From positions 434,001 through 498,000 of the forward strand of contig NZ_CP021404.1 in the NCBI RefSeq assembly GCF_002504165.1: a DNA stretch of 64,000 nt, read 5' to 3'. Each line of letters opens with the position of its first letter. Positions within the stretch are counted from its first letter, which is position 1. The position numbers and the translations under genes were made by a program. Positions 16,321-26,300 of this stretch are shown here, one piece after another. The DNA comes from Pacificitalea manganoxidans. GTDB taxonomy: Bacteria; Pseudomonadota; Alphaproteobacteria; Rhodobacterales; Rhodobacteraceae. The notes beneath the pieces are model-generated. The model had not been told where the DNA came from. It was given only the letters and a program-made list of their open reading frames with translations, and did not search any database.

Positions 16321-17256
16321 ATGCTTTCGACCATTATCCCGCTCTTCGCGATCATCGCTTTGGGCTATGTCGCGATCCGCAGCGGCTATGTGGAGGCCGA
16401 CCGCATACCGGTGATCGGGGGGTTCGTGGTCAAGATCGCGCTGCCCGCCCTGATCGTAAATGCCGTCGCCACCCGCCCGCTGGCCGAGACGATTTATTGG
16501 CCGCTGGTGCTGGGCTACGCGGCTGCTTCGCTGTTGCTGATGCTGACGGGCACGGTGGCGGCGCGCCTGATCTTTGGAACGTCGGTCGGGCAATCGGCGG
16601 TGATCGGGCTGGGCATGTCCGGATCGAACAGCGGCTTCATGGGCTATCCCATTGCCCTGTCCGCGATGGGACCGATCGCGGGGACGGTTCTGGCCAATTG
16701 CGTAATCGTCGAAAATACGGTGCTGATCCCGGTGGCGCTGCTGCTGATCGGGATCACGGAAAGTCGCGCCAGCGGCGGCACCGGCGCGCAGGCGCTGCGC
16801 AAGGTGGCGCTGGCCACGGCGCGCAATCCGCTGATCCTCGCGCTGGTGGCGTCGCTGATCGTGTCGGGCTTTGCCCTGCCGCTCCCCGCAGAGGCGCTGC
16901 GCGCCGTGGAGATGCTGTCGAATATCGCCGCGCCGCTGGCCCTGTTCGTAATCGGCGGCACGCTGGCGTCGCTGCCGTTCAAGGGTGTGCTGGGTAAGAT
17001 CGTTCTTGTCACTGCCGGGAAGCTTATCCTGCATCCGCTCGTGGTTTTTGCCGCGATGCTGGCAATCGGCGTGCGGGGCGATCTGCTGGTCACGATCACC
17101 ATCTTTGCTGCGGTGCCGATGATGAGCATCTACCCGCTGTTCGGGCAGCGGGTCGACCTGGCGATGATGAGCGCGTCGGCGCTGATGATGTCGACCATCC
17201 TGTCGTTTGCCACATTGGCCGTGGCTCTGTGGTTGCTGATGCCACTGGTGGGCTGA
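16321..17256 (+). CDS. AEC (auxin efflux carrier) family transporter
   Basis: 311 residues, about ten transmembrane segments in two five-helix repeats (N-terminal IIPLFAIIALGYVAIRSG; C-terminal FAAVPMMSIYPLFGQ). The broken-helix regions KIALPALIVNAVA and SGSNSGFMGYPIA fit the AEC/BASS-like fold. It exports or imports small organic acids; the substrate is unknown. The upstream 225 nt (16096-16320) show no gene. Confidence 0.88.
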   Translation: MLSTIIPLFAIIALGYVAIRSGYVEADRIPVIGGFVVKIALPALIVNAVATRPLAETIYWPLVLGYAAASLLLMLTGTVAARLIFGTSVGQSAVIGLGMSGSNSGFMGYPIALSAMGPIAGTVLANCVIVENTVLIPVALLLIGITESRASGGTGAQALRKVALATARNPLILALVASLIVSGFALPLPAEALRAVEMLSNIAAPLALFVIGGTLASLPFKGVLGKIVLVTAGKLILHPLVVFAAMLAIGVRGDLLVTITIFAAVPMMSIYPLFGQRVDLAMMSASALMMSTILSFATLAVALWLLMPLVG

Positions 17257-17265
17257 CCGTCACGG

Positions 17266-17280
17266 TTAATCCGATGTTAA
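17266..17280 (+). promoter_or_regulatory. CtrA-like binding site
   Basis: TTAA at 17266-17269 and TTAA at 17277-17280 are separated by exactly 7 nt, the CtrA full-site spacing; the base after the second TTAA is G where the consensus has C. It lies 118 nt upstream of the BY-kinase start. CtrA is a global regulator in this order. Confidence 0.45.
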
Positions 17281-17397
17281 GCATCTCGCTCTTTACTGCG
17301 GTGTGACCCGACCGGCGCGGCGCTGTCCGCAGGCCGGACCTGACGCAAGGCAGAGGCGCATGGCGCAATCGACCGATCTGACACCGGGCGGGGCCAC

Positions 17398-19569
17398 ATG
17401 ACCCCCACCGCCCCCTACGACCTGCGGGAAACGCTGGCGCTGCTACGGCGCGAAATGCGGCTGATCCTTGGCTGTGTCGTCGCGGCGCTGGCCGTCGCGC
17501 TGATGGCGGTGCTGCTGGTCGCGCCCCGCTATAGCGCGGCGGTGCTGCTTCTGGCCGATCCCAGCCCGGCGGATGTTCTGGGGGCTGGCGAGCGCGATGC
17601 AATCCCGACCGCATCGGAAAGCGCGCGGATCGAAAGCGAGGTGGAAATTCTGCGTTCGGACCGGGTGGCACTTGCCGTGATCGATGCCGCGCAGCTTGGC
17701 ACAGATCCGGTATTCGCGCCGAAGCTCTCATGGCGCACGCGCTTTGGTGCATGGATCGGACGCCCGGCGCCGCCACCGCTCGAAGGCGACGCGCTGCGGC
17801 TGGCCACGCTTGAGCGTTTGAAACCCGCGCTTGCGGTGCGGCGGCGCGGACTGACCCATGTGATCACGCTCTCGGTGCGCAGCACCGATCAGGTCCAGGC
17901 CGCGCGATTGGCCAATCTGTTCGCAGCGACCCATATCGCCCTGCAGGTGGATGCCAAGATCGCGGCCTCGGCCGCCGCGCGGGATCTCATCGCCGGGCAG
18001 ATCACGCAGGCCCGGCAGGCCTTGGCCCGGTCCGAGGCGGCGTTTGATACCTATCTTGCCGATAATCTCGACCGGTTGGCGCAGGAGGGCGGCAATGGCG
18101 CGGTGGCCGTTCTGCGCGCTCGGATGCAGGAAATCGGCACCGCCAGCACCGAGGCCGAACTGATCGCCACCCGCGCCGAGGCAGCCCGCGCGCGCGGCGC
18201 ATGGCATGACATGGCGCAGCTGCTGGAGGAGCCGCCCTTGATCCGGCTTGCGGCCCAGCGGGAGCAATTGGCCCAACGCCCAACCGCCCAGTCCGGCACG
18301 ACGGAAATCGCGCGCATCGACGCGGCACTGGCCCGGCGCGGCGCTACGGCGCTTGATGGGCTGCGCGCTGAAATCGAGGCTCTGCATGGGCGCGCCGCAG
18401 AATACCGGACGGAATTGCGGCGTGAATTGCTTGCCGGGGATCTGGCGCCGTCCAGCGTGGCGGAAATCTACGAATTGCAGCAGGAGACCGAGATCGCGCG
18501 GCGGCAATACCTGACCCTGCTTAACCGTATGCGTGATCTGGCGACCCGCGCGGCGGTGCAGATCGCGGATACCCGGATCGTGTCCGAAGCTCTGCCGCCG
18601 CCCTTTGCCAGCTGGCCCAATCGGCGGATGGTCCTGTTTCTGGCGTTTCTGGGGGGCATGGCGTTTGGGGTCGGTTGGGCGTTTGTCCGCGAATATCACA
18701 TGGGGGGCGTGACCTCGCTTCGGCAGCTTGGCAATGTGCTTCCGGCGCGGGTGGGCGCGGCGTTGCCCCGCTTGCCCGGTGTGGAGCTGCGCGGCTCGGC
18801 GGCGGATGCGGTGATCGACACCCCGTTGTCGAGCTATGCCGAATCCATCCGGCGGGTCCGCGCCGTGCTGGATCAGGCGCTTGACCGGCGGGGGGCAGAC
18901 GCGTCGGTGTCCAGCGATCCAGCGGAGGGCCCGGAGACCGCGCTGTCAGACCAATTCACCGGCGCGGGACGGGGCCGCGTGGTCATGGTAACCTCGGCCA
19001 TTCCGGGCGAGGGCAAAACCGCGCTCGCCCTCGCGCTGGCACGGACCTATGCACAGGCCGGCTGCCGGGTTCTGTTGATCGATGCCGATCTGCGCAAGCC
19101 AGACCTGCATCATGTGCTGGGCTTCGCCCCGAGCGAAGGATTTCTGGATTACCTGCGGGAGCCCGACGCCACGCGGGAGGAGGATGGCTTCTACGCCGAT
19201 GATCCGCGTTCCGCTGCCGGGGTGATCGTGGGGCGGGGGCGCAGCGATCTGCCCACCGACCAGATCCTGCAGTCAGCGACTTTTGACGCGCTGCTGCGCC
19301 GCGCCCGGACGCAGATGGACATCACCATTCTCGACACCTCGCCGCTATTGTCGGTGGTCGATGCCCGCTATGTGGCGCAGCGCGTGGATGCAGCGCTGTT
19401 CTGTGTGCGGTTCGCCTCCACCGGGCAGGCAGACCTGCGCCAAGGGTTCGGTCAGTTGTCCGACAGCCTGCCCACGGGCGCGCCGGTCATCAGCGTGCTG
19501 AACCGTGATGAGACGCGGGGCGCGGCCTATCGCCAGCGGGGCTATATCGACGATCCGATCACCGCCTAG
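17398..19569 (+). CDS. Polysaccharide chain-length / tyrosine autokinase (Wzz plus BY-kinase)
   Basis: 723 residues. The N-terminal Wzz-type part has a membrane segment at about 25-45 (LILGCVVAALAVALMAVLLV) and a second near 400-425; the periplasmic stretch between is coiled coil. The C-terminal BY-kinase has Walker A SAIPGEGKTALA (Lys about 540), Walker A' VLLIDADLRKPDLH and Walker B ITILDTSPLL. The tail has only two tyrosines (AAYRQRGYIDD), not the dense cluster usual in Wzc-type kinases. It probably controls exopolysaccharide polymerisation; no glycosyltransferase genes are adjacent. Confidence 0.88.
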   Translation: MTPTAPYDLRETLALLRREMRLILGCVVAALAVALMAVLLVAPRYSAAVLLLADPSPADVLGAGERDAIPTASESARIESEVEILRSDRVALAVIDAAQLGTDPVFAPKLSWRTRFGAWIGRPAPPPLEGDALRLATLERLKPALAVRRRGLTHVITLSVRSTDQVQAARLANLFAATHIALQVDAKIAASAAARDLIAGQITQARQALARSEAAFDTYLADNLDRLAQEGGNGAVAVLRARMQEIGTASTEAELIATRAEAARARGAWHDMAQLLEEPPLIRLAAQREQLAQRPTAQSGTTEIARIDAALARRGATALDGLRAEIEALHGRAAEYRTELRRELLAGDLAPSSVAEIYELQQETEIARRQYLTLLNRMRDLATRAAVQIADTRIVSEALPPPFASWPNRRMVLFLAFLGGMAFGVGWAFVREYHMGGVTSLRQLGNVLPARVGAALPRLPGVELRGSAADAVIDTPLSSYAESIRRVRAVLDQALDRRGADASVSSDPAEGPETALSDQFTGAGRGRVVMVTSAIPGEGKTALALALARTYAQAGCRVLLIDADLRKPDLHHVLGFAPSEGFLDYLREPDATREEDGFYADDPRSAAGVIVGRGRSDLPTDQILQSATFDALLRRARTQMDITILDTSPLLSVVDARYVAQRVDAALFCVRFASTGQADLRQGFGQLSDSLPTGAPVISVLNRDETRGAAYRQRGYIDDPITA

Positions 19570-19656
19570 CCGGTGGGGCGTGGCATGTCCCTGCGCCGGG
19601 CCGAGGCGCGCGAAACGCTCTCGCGGGATCGCGGGTTTCGGTCTAAGGCTGTCGCC

Positions 19657-20778
19657 ATGACTGACAGCACCCCGTTTGAGATCTTTCTGGTGGCCCCGCC
19701 CGGGCTGGAACCTGTCCTGCAACAGGAAGTGGCCGAGGCCGGCTTTGCCGATCCGGTCGCCGTGCCGGGAGGCGTGACCATTCAAGGGGGCTGGCCCGAT
19801 GTCTGGCGGGCCAATCTTGAGCTGCGGGGCGCCACCCGCGTGCTGGCGCGGCTGGGCAGCTTCATGGCGTTCCATCTGGCGCAACTCGACAAGCGTGCGC
19901 GCAAATTTCCGTGGGCCGAAATCCTGCGTCCCGATATGCCTGTCCGGGTCGAAGTGACGACAAACAAGCGGTCCAAAATCTACCACGCCGGGGCCGCCGC
20001 GCAGCGTATCGAACGGGCGCTTGCCGAAACGCTGGGTGCGCCGATCTCGGCCGAGGCCGCACTGTGCGTCAAGGTGCGGATCGACGACAACCGGGTGCTG
20101 CTGAGCCTCGATACGTCGGGCGAGTCGCTTCATAAGCGCGGCCATAAAGAGGCGGTGGGCAAGGCACCGATGCGGGAAACGCTGGCCGCGCTTTTTCTGC
20201 GTCAATGCGGTTTTGACGGCACCATGCCGGTGCTGGACCCGATGTGCGGCTCTGGAACATTCGTGATCGAGGCGGCGGAGCGCGCCGCGGGCCTTGCCCC
20301 CGGGCGCAGCCGCAGCTTCGCGTTCATGGATCTGGCCAATTTCGACGCAGGTCTTTGGGATGAGATGCGCGCAGCGCAGCCTGCGGCGCGGCCCACGGAT
20401 CTGCTGTTTCGTGGGTCGGACCGGGATGCGGGCGCGATCCGCATGGCGCAGGCCAATGCCGCGCGCGCCGGGGTGGCTGAGCAGACCGATTTCACGATGC
20501 ATGCGCTGAGTGACCTGCCGCGCCCGGACGGTCCGCCGGGCCTGATCATGGTCAACCCGCCCTATGGCGCGCGCATCGGCAACAAAAAGCTGCTCTTTGG
20601 TCTCTACGGTGCCTTGGGGCAGACATTGCTGGCGCGGTTTTCCGGCTGGCGCGTGGGCATTGTCACGAGCGAGACGGGATTGGCGCGTGCGACCGGGTTG
20701 CCGTTTTTGCCAACAACCCCATCCGTGCCGCATGGCGGGCTGAAGGTGACGCTGTTCAGAACCGACCCGCTGCCCTGA
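19657..20778 (+). CDS. THUMP-domain class I RNA methyltransferase (RlmL N-terminal/Trm14-like)
   Basis: 373 residues from ATG 19657, AAGG upstream. The THUMP domain covers about 45-150 (RVEVTTNKRSKIYHAGAAAQ), then the SAM site VLDPMCGSGTFVIEAAE near 190, and the catalytic motif MVNPPYGARIG near 302, an N6/N2-purine methyltransferase NPPY motif. It methylates 23S rRNA or tRNA guanine; the RlmK half is absent. Confidence 0.92.
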   Translation: MTDSTPFEIFLVAPPGLEPVLQQEVAEAGFADPVAVPGGVTIQGGWPDVWRANLELRGATRVLARLGSFMAFHLAQLDKRARKFPWAEILRPDMPVRVEVTTNKRSKIYHAGAAAQRIERALAETLGAPISAEAALCVKVRIDDNRVLLSLDTSGESLHKRGHKEAVGKAPMRETLAALFLRQCGFDGTMPVLDPMCGSGTFVIEAAERAAGLAPGRSRSFAFMDLANFDAGLWDEMRAAQPAARPTDLLFRGSDRDAGAIRMAQANAARAGVAEQTDFTMHALSDLPRPDGPPGLIMVNPPYGARIGNKKLLFGLYGALGQTLLARFSGWRVGIVTSETGLARATGLPFLPTTPSVPHGGLKVTLFRTDPLP

Positions 20779-20882
20779 TCCGCCCTGTGGCTCGATTTGC
20801 GAACGCACCCGGCTAGATACAGGAGCCGGTGCCGGATGAGCCGTGCGCCGATCGCAATGCCAGATCACCAGTGAGGGCCGAC

Positions 20883-21335
20883 ATGCAGAACACCGTCGAT
20901 ATCGACAGCGACCACACCGTCGCCCGGTTCGCCCCCGATGCGGAGGCGCTCCAAAACGCCGCGCAGCAGGGCTATCGCAGCGTCGTTAATTTCAAGACCG
21001 ATGCCGAAAAACAGGACGTTTCACCCGAGGAGGAGAAGCAGCTGGCCGAGGAGGCAGGGCTTGTCTATCTCCACCATCCCGTCGCGCCTGACGCGCTGGA
21101 TAAGGCGCTCGTCGATGCGTTCCGCAACAAGCTGGCAGACCTGCCGCGTCCTGTCCTGCTGCATTGCGCATCTGGCAAGCGCGCCGGGGCGATGACCCTT
21201 ATGGCGATCAGCGCCACACGCGGGCTCGATGGCGATGCCGCGTTGGCCTTGGGTCGCGCGCAGGGTCTGGACCTGACCGGCGAGCAGATCGGTCGGTTCG
21301 TCAAAACCTATGCCGATGACAAGGCCGGCGCCTGA
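20883..21335 (+). CDS. DUF442/BLH-type phosphatase-like protein
   Basis: 150 residues from ATG 20883. The P-loop HCASGKRAG (about 97-105) has the HCx5R signature of cysteine phosphatases. YRSVVNFKTDAEKQ and YLHHPVAPDAL precede it, as in the beta-lactamase hydrolase-like phosphatase family. Related domains act in sulfide or hydrogen sulfide-linked regulation; activity here is not proven. Confidence 0.85.
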   Translation: MQNTVDIDSDHTVARFAPDAEALQNAAQQGYRSVVNFKTDAEKQDVSPEEEKQLAEEAGLVYLHHPVAPDALDKALVDAFRNKLADLPRPVLLHCASGKRAGAMTLMAISATRGLDGDAALALGRAQGLDLTGEQIGRFVKTYADDKAGA

Positions 21336-21489
21336 CACGGTATTGTCCGTCACCGGCATTCGGTGACGGGCCGAAGATTGGCGGATGACCCAGACGGCCT
21401 GCAATGGGCCTATTGGCGTCACGTGAGCGTTCTCATTCGTCGCGTTCTCTGGCATGGGGTGAGCAGCCTTTCCCAGCGCCGAGGACCAC

Positions 21490-22704
21490 ATGCAAAAGAT
21501 CACTCTCCCCGAGCGGCCGAACTGGCGGGATAAGGCGCAGGAGCTGGGCTTTACCTTCGCGGATATGCATGGCGAACCCTATTGGGACGAAAGCTCTGCC
21601 TACCAGTTCACCCTGCGCCAGATCGAAGACGATATCGAAGACCCCTCGACGGAGCTGCATGATATGTGTCGGCAGGCCGCCGCGCGCATCGTTGCCAGTG
21701 AGGAGCTTCTGACCCGTCTGGGTATTCCGGCGGAGCATCACGATCTGGTCGCGACAAGCTGGCAGCGCGGCGATCCCGAACTCTACGGTCGGTTCGATCT
21801 GGCCTATGACGGCACCGGCCCGGCGAAGCTGCTGGAATATAACGCGGATACGCCGACGTCCCTTTACGAAAGTGCGTCGTTTCAGTGGAGTTGGCTGGAA
21901 GATCAGATTGCCGCTGGCGTGCTGCGCGACGACGACGATCAGTTCAACCGCATGCATGAGGCGCTTGTCGAGCGCTTTGCCGAACTGTTCGAGCCGGGCA
22001 CCGATCTGCATTTCGCGGCGATGGGCGGCAATCCCGAAGATTACGGCACGGTCGAAGCGCTGGGCTGGGCCGCGCGGGAGGCTGAATTGGGCGCCCATTA
22101 CACCGATCTCGATAAGATCGGGCTGAGCGCCGAGGGCCAGTTTACCGACGCCGAAGATCGCGTCATCGGCATTCTGTTCAAGCTCTACCCATGGGAAGAC
22201 CTGCTGCGCGACGACTATGCCCGGCATCTGGCGGGGGCGGGGTGTCTGATGCTGGAGCCCGCATGGAAGTCGGTCCTGTCGAACAAGGGCCTGCTGCCGG
22301 TGCTGTGGGAGATGTTCGAAGGGCATCCGAACCTGCTGCCTGCCTTTTTTGAGGCTGATGCCGGGCCGGCCATGCGCGGTCAGGGCACAGGCAGCGCGGC
22401 GTTTGAGAGGGCAGCCGCCACCCTGCAAGCAGGCCATGTGGCCAAGCCGCTCTTTTCCCGCGAGGGCGCGGCGTTGACGATTGTCGAGGACGGGCGCGTC
22501 ACCGATCATTCGCCCGAAGGCGATTACGGCGATCAGCCCCGCATTGTGCAGGCTTATGCGCCGCTGCCGGAATTCGAGGGCTTTCGTCCGGTCGTCGGAT
22601 CGTGGATGGTGGGCCGCGCCTGCGTCGGGCTGGGCCTGCGCGAAGACAGATCGCGGATCACGCAGGATCTGTCGCGATTCAAGCCGCATTTCATCCGCGA
22701 TTGA
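21490..22704 (+). CDS. Glutathionylspermidine-synthase-like ATP-grasp protein (YgiC/YjfC type)
   Basis: 404 residues. Start region RPNWRDKAQELGFTFADMHG and EPYWDESSAYQF are the family signature; LLEYNADTPTSLYE and the C-terminal PVVGSWMVGRACVGLGLRED are the ATP-grasp elements. Reaction partner in vivo is not established for this bacterial subfamily. It is followed after 12 nt by a DUF1190 lipoprotein, the same pairing as ygiB-ygiC in Escherichia coli. Confidence 0.9.
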   Translation: MQKITLPERPNWRDKAQELGFTFADMHGEPYWDESSAYQFTLRQIEDDIEDPSTELHDMCRQAAARIVASEELLTRLGIPAEHHDLVATSWQRGDPELYGRFDLAYDGTGPAKLLEYNADTPTSLYESASFQWSWLEDQIAAGVLRDDDDQFNRMHEALVERFAELFEPGTDLHFAAMGGNPEDYGTVEALGWAAREAELGAHYTDLDKIGLSAEGQFTDAEDRVIGILFKLYPWEDLLRDDYARHLAGAGCLMLEPAWKSVLSNKGLLPVLWEMFEGHPNLLPAFFEADAGPAMRGQGTGSAAFERAAATLQAGHVAKPLFSREGAALTIVEDGRVTDHSPEGDYGDQPRIVQAYAPLPEFEGFRPVVGSWMVGRACVGLGLREDRSRITQDLSRFKPHFIRD

Positions 22705-22716
22705 GGGGGGAAGACC

Positions 22717-23298
22717 ATGAGAAAAAGATCGAGAACCGTTGCCTTGGCCATCGTCGGCGCTGCGTCGTTCACATTGGCGGGGTGCCGTGACGAGCAGGTG
22801 GACGCACAGGCCTTCCCCGATCTGGAAAGCTGCAAATCGGCGGCTGTCGCGGGGGGATTGTTCTCCTCCGCCGAATGCGACACCGCCTTTGCGGAGGCCG
22901 AAGCCCTGCATGTCGAGGCTGCGCCCCGTTACGACAGTCTGGCGGTTTGCGAGGAGCAGCATGGCGAAGGGGCCTGCGGCAGCGAAGAACAGGTCGCAGA
23001 ACGCGGATCGGGCAGCATTTTCATGCCGCTTCTGGCCGGATATCTGATCGGTAACATGATGGGCGGCGGGCGCGGGATGGCGGCGGCGCAGCCGCTCTAC
23101 CGCAGCGCGGATGGGCGGTTTACCAATGCGACCGGCTCCAGCACCTATTCCAGCAATTCCGGCCGGGCAAAGATGGGCAGTTCGATGTTCGCGCGCCCGC
23201 CATCGACGGTGGGCAAGGCGCCGATGACCCGCGCTAACGTCGCCTCGCGCGGCGGCTTCGGCAGCACCGGAGGCTCCCGCAGCAGCTTTGGCGGCTGA
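22717..23298 (+). CDS. DUF1190 lipoprotein (YgiB-like)
   Basis: 193 residues. A lipobox FTLAGC with lipidated Cys at about 23 gives an outer- or inner-membrane lipoprotein. The conserved Cys residues (SCKSAA, AECDTAF, CEEQHGEGACG) and the FMPLLAGYLIGNMMG segment are family features. The tail is Gly/Ser rich (GGFGSTGGSRSSFGG). Function unknown; its operon partner is the ATP-grasp protein. Confidence 0.88.
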   Translation: MRKRSRTVALAIVGAASFTLAGCRDEQVDAQAFPDLESCKSAAVAGGLFSSAECDTAFAEAEALHVEAAPRYDSLAVCEEQHGEGACGSEEQVAERGSGSIFMPLLAGYLIGNMMGGGRGMAAAQPLYRSADGRFTNATGSSTYSSNSGRAKMGSSMFARPPSTVGKAPMTRANVASRGGFGSTGGSRSSFGG

Positions 23299-23398
23299 GG
23301 AAGTCTCCAGCAGCGTTAACCTGCCATTGACCTGATGCTCCTATGTCTGGTCGGACCGCGCCCTGTTCGCGCGCGGCCGGACTTTGCGGGAGCATGTT

Positions 23399-26300
23399 AT
23401 GACCGATCTGAAAATGGCGCGCTGGGTCCGCCATTCGTTTTCGTGGTTGTTGGCCGCGATGATCGTGGCATGGCTCGGCATGGCCGGATCGGCTGTGGCG
23501 CAGCAATTGGTATTCCAGCCGGTCGGTCCGCCAACCGTCGTCGGCTCCGGCGTGGGCAAGCGCGCAATCTGGCGCAATGCGGGCACCGTGGGGGGGCAGA
23601 CCGTCGATATCGTCGGGGTGCTCACCAACACGACGCTCGACCACCAATTCGGCACCGGCAACAACCAGATCCAGATCACATCCGTGTCTCAGGATCCGCA
23701 TTTTGCAGATTTCCTGATCTACGAGGCGGGCACCTACGACATTAACAGCAACACCGGCGGTGTGCCGGTGGTGGCGGATGTCTTTGTTCAGATCAACGAT
23801 ATCGACGGGCCGTCCAACGAACAGGTCTATGCTCAGCTATGCGCGGGGCTTGTCGAATACATTCGCATCGACCGCAGCGCCACGACCCGCCGATCTTTCT
23901 TTACCGGCACCAGCGCCGTGGGGAGCGAGATTTTTATCCTGTCGGGGGACCAGAATTATGCCAACCAGCCGGAATCGGGGTTGGAGATCTTCTATCCTCA
24001 GACCTCGGTTTTCCGGTTCGGGCGCACGGCCAATTCCCGGTTTCTCGTGCGTTTGGGCAACCCCACCTACGAGGAGGCCGACACGCTCGACATGTCCTGC
24101 GCGGACTTCCGTGCGACCAACCTGACCGACGATGTGAAGGAGCAGGAGCTCGGCCAGCCGGTCACGCTCAACATCCTGTTCAACGATTCGGTCGCGACCG
24201 AGAATAACAACCCCCCTGCCAATGACAGCGAAGCGCCAAGCCGCTATGCGCTCCAAGCCATCGATCTGGTGCCCCCCGCGGGGGCGATCAATACGGTGAC
24301 CGACAGTTCGGGCCATATCGTTGCGTTTGATATGCCGGGGGAGGGGACGTGGACCTATGACGACCTGACGGGCGAGTTGACATTCACACCGCTGATCGCG
24401 TTTTTCGGCGTGCCGACGCCGATTGATTATCGCTACCAACGGCCTGAAAATACAGCCGGGCAGGTCTATTCCGCCTCCGCCAATGTCAGCATTGATGTAG
24501 GGGCGGTCGGCCTGCTGAAACTGGCGACCCTCGCCGATACCAATCTCAACGGCTATGCCGATCCCGGCGAAACCATCGCCTACGTCTTTACCGCCGAGAA
24601 TTTCGGCAACGTGACCCTGACGAATGTGGCGCTGGCGGAAACGCAGTTCAGCGGGCAGGGAGTGCCGCCGGTCATCACCTTCCAATCCGCGACGGCGCTG
24701 TCCCCCCAAGGCACGTTGGAGCCGGGGGAACGGGCTATTTATACGGCGACCTACACGCTTGTCCCTGCCGATCTGGACACGACCATTACCAACCAAGCGG
24801 AGGTCACGGCCACCACCCCCGCAGGCACGCCCGTTTCCGATTTGTCGGACAGTGAAAATGCCTCTGACGGCGATGGAGTTGCGCAGAACGGGCCGGGACC
24901 CGGGCGCGACGACCCGACCAGCATCTATGCGGGCTCCGGCCCCGACCGGGGCGACGCGCCGATCACCTATGGCGATCCGGAGCATGCCGATACCTCGGGC
25001 TATCGCATTGGCGCGGTGCCGGGGGATGGCGACAGCAGCGCCCAGCACAGCGCGGATGCCACCGGTGACGATGCCGATGCGGGCGGCGACGACGAAGCCG
25101 AAGAGGTGTTTCCCCAGCTATACGGGGGGCTCACCCGCAGCGTCGCCATCCCGGTGGGGGAGGTCAGCCCCGGCGCGGGGCGGTTGCAGGTGTTTGTCGA
25201 TTTCGGTGCCGACGGCACGTTCCTCACGCCCGGCGATCAGGTCGGCACGGATCTCAGCGATGGCGGTCCCGGCGATCTGGACGGAGCAGTGGACGGGGTC
25301 ATCACCTTCGAGATCGCGGTGCCGCCGACCGCGCCGCTGGTGCCCACCTTTGCAAGGCTTCGGTTTTCCACGGTGGCCGGGCTCGATGCCGTGACAGCCG
25401 CAGCGGATGGCGAGGTCGAAGATTACGCAATCGTGCTCAAGACCCCGCCCGATGCGGATCGCGGCGATGCTCCGGCGAGCTACGGTGATCCGCAGCACGT
25501 CGTGGAAGGTGCAACAACGTTGTATCTGGGCACCGTGCCGCCGGATGTTGATGTGCTCGCGCAATCCTCGGTCACCGCCGATGGCGATGATCTGGACGGC
25601 GGCGACGACGAGGACGGTGTGACGCTGCCCACGCTTTACGCGGGGGGGCTGGCCGAAATCACCGTGCAGGTTGTCGAACCCGCGCCCGGCACCGCTGCTC
25701 TGCAGGCGTTCATCGATTTCGACGGCGACGGAGATTTCGCGCAGGCGGGGGATCGCGTCGCAACCAATCTCCGCGATGGCGAGGCGGGCGATAAGGATGG
25801 CACAGCAAACGGCGCAATCACCTTCGAGGTGGCCGTGCCCGCGGGCGCGACGACCCTGCCGACCTATGCGCGTTTCCGCTGGTCCACCGATACGATCGAC
25901 GCCGAAACCGCCTTCGACGGGGAGGTGGAAGATTACACGCTGACGATTTCCAGCGATCCTCCGCCCTTCCTGTGTGATGGGTCGCTCTACCGCTTCGATG
26001 GCAACAACGCGATCTTGCGCCGCCTGCAGGTGGAGACCAGTGGATCCACCTACACCGTCAACACTGTCGATGTTGGCAACGCCGGTAACGACCTTGCCGG
26101 GGGGTGGGGATACAATGCCTTGGATGGGTATATGTATGGGGTGCGTCCCAACAGCCGCCGTCTGTATCGGGTCGACGGCAGTGGCAGCTTCACGAACCTT
26201 GGCAATATCTCCGGCGCGGCGGATGCGCGCGACGCGGGCGACATCCTGCCCAATGGGACCATGCTATATGTGGTGAACAACTCCACGTGGCAGATCGTCG

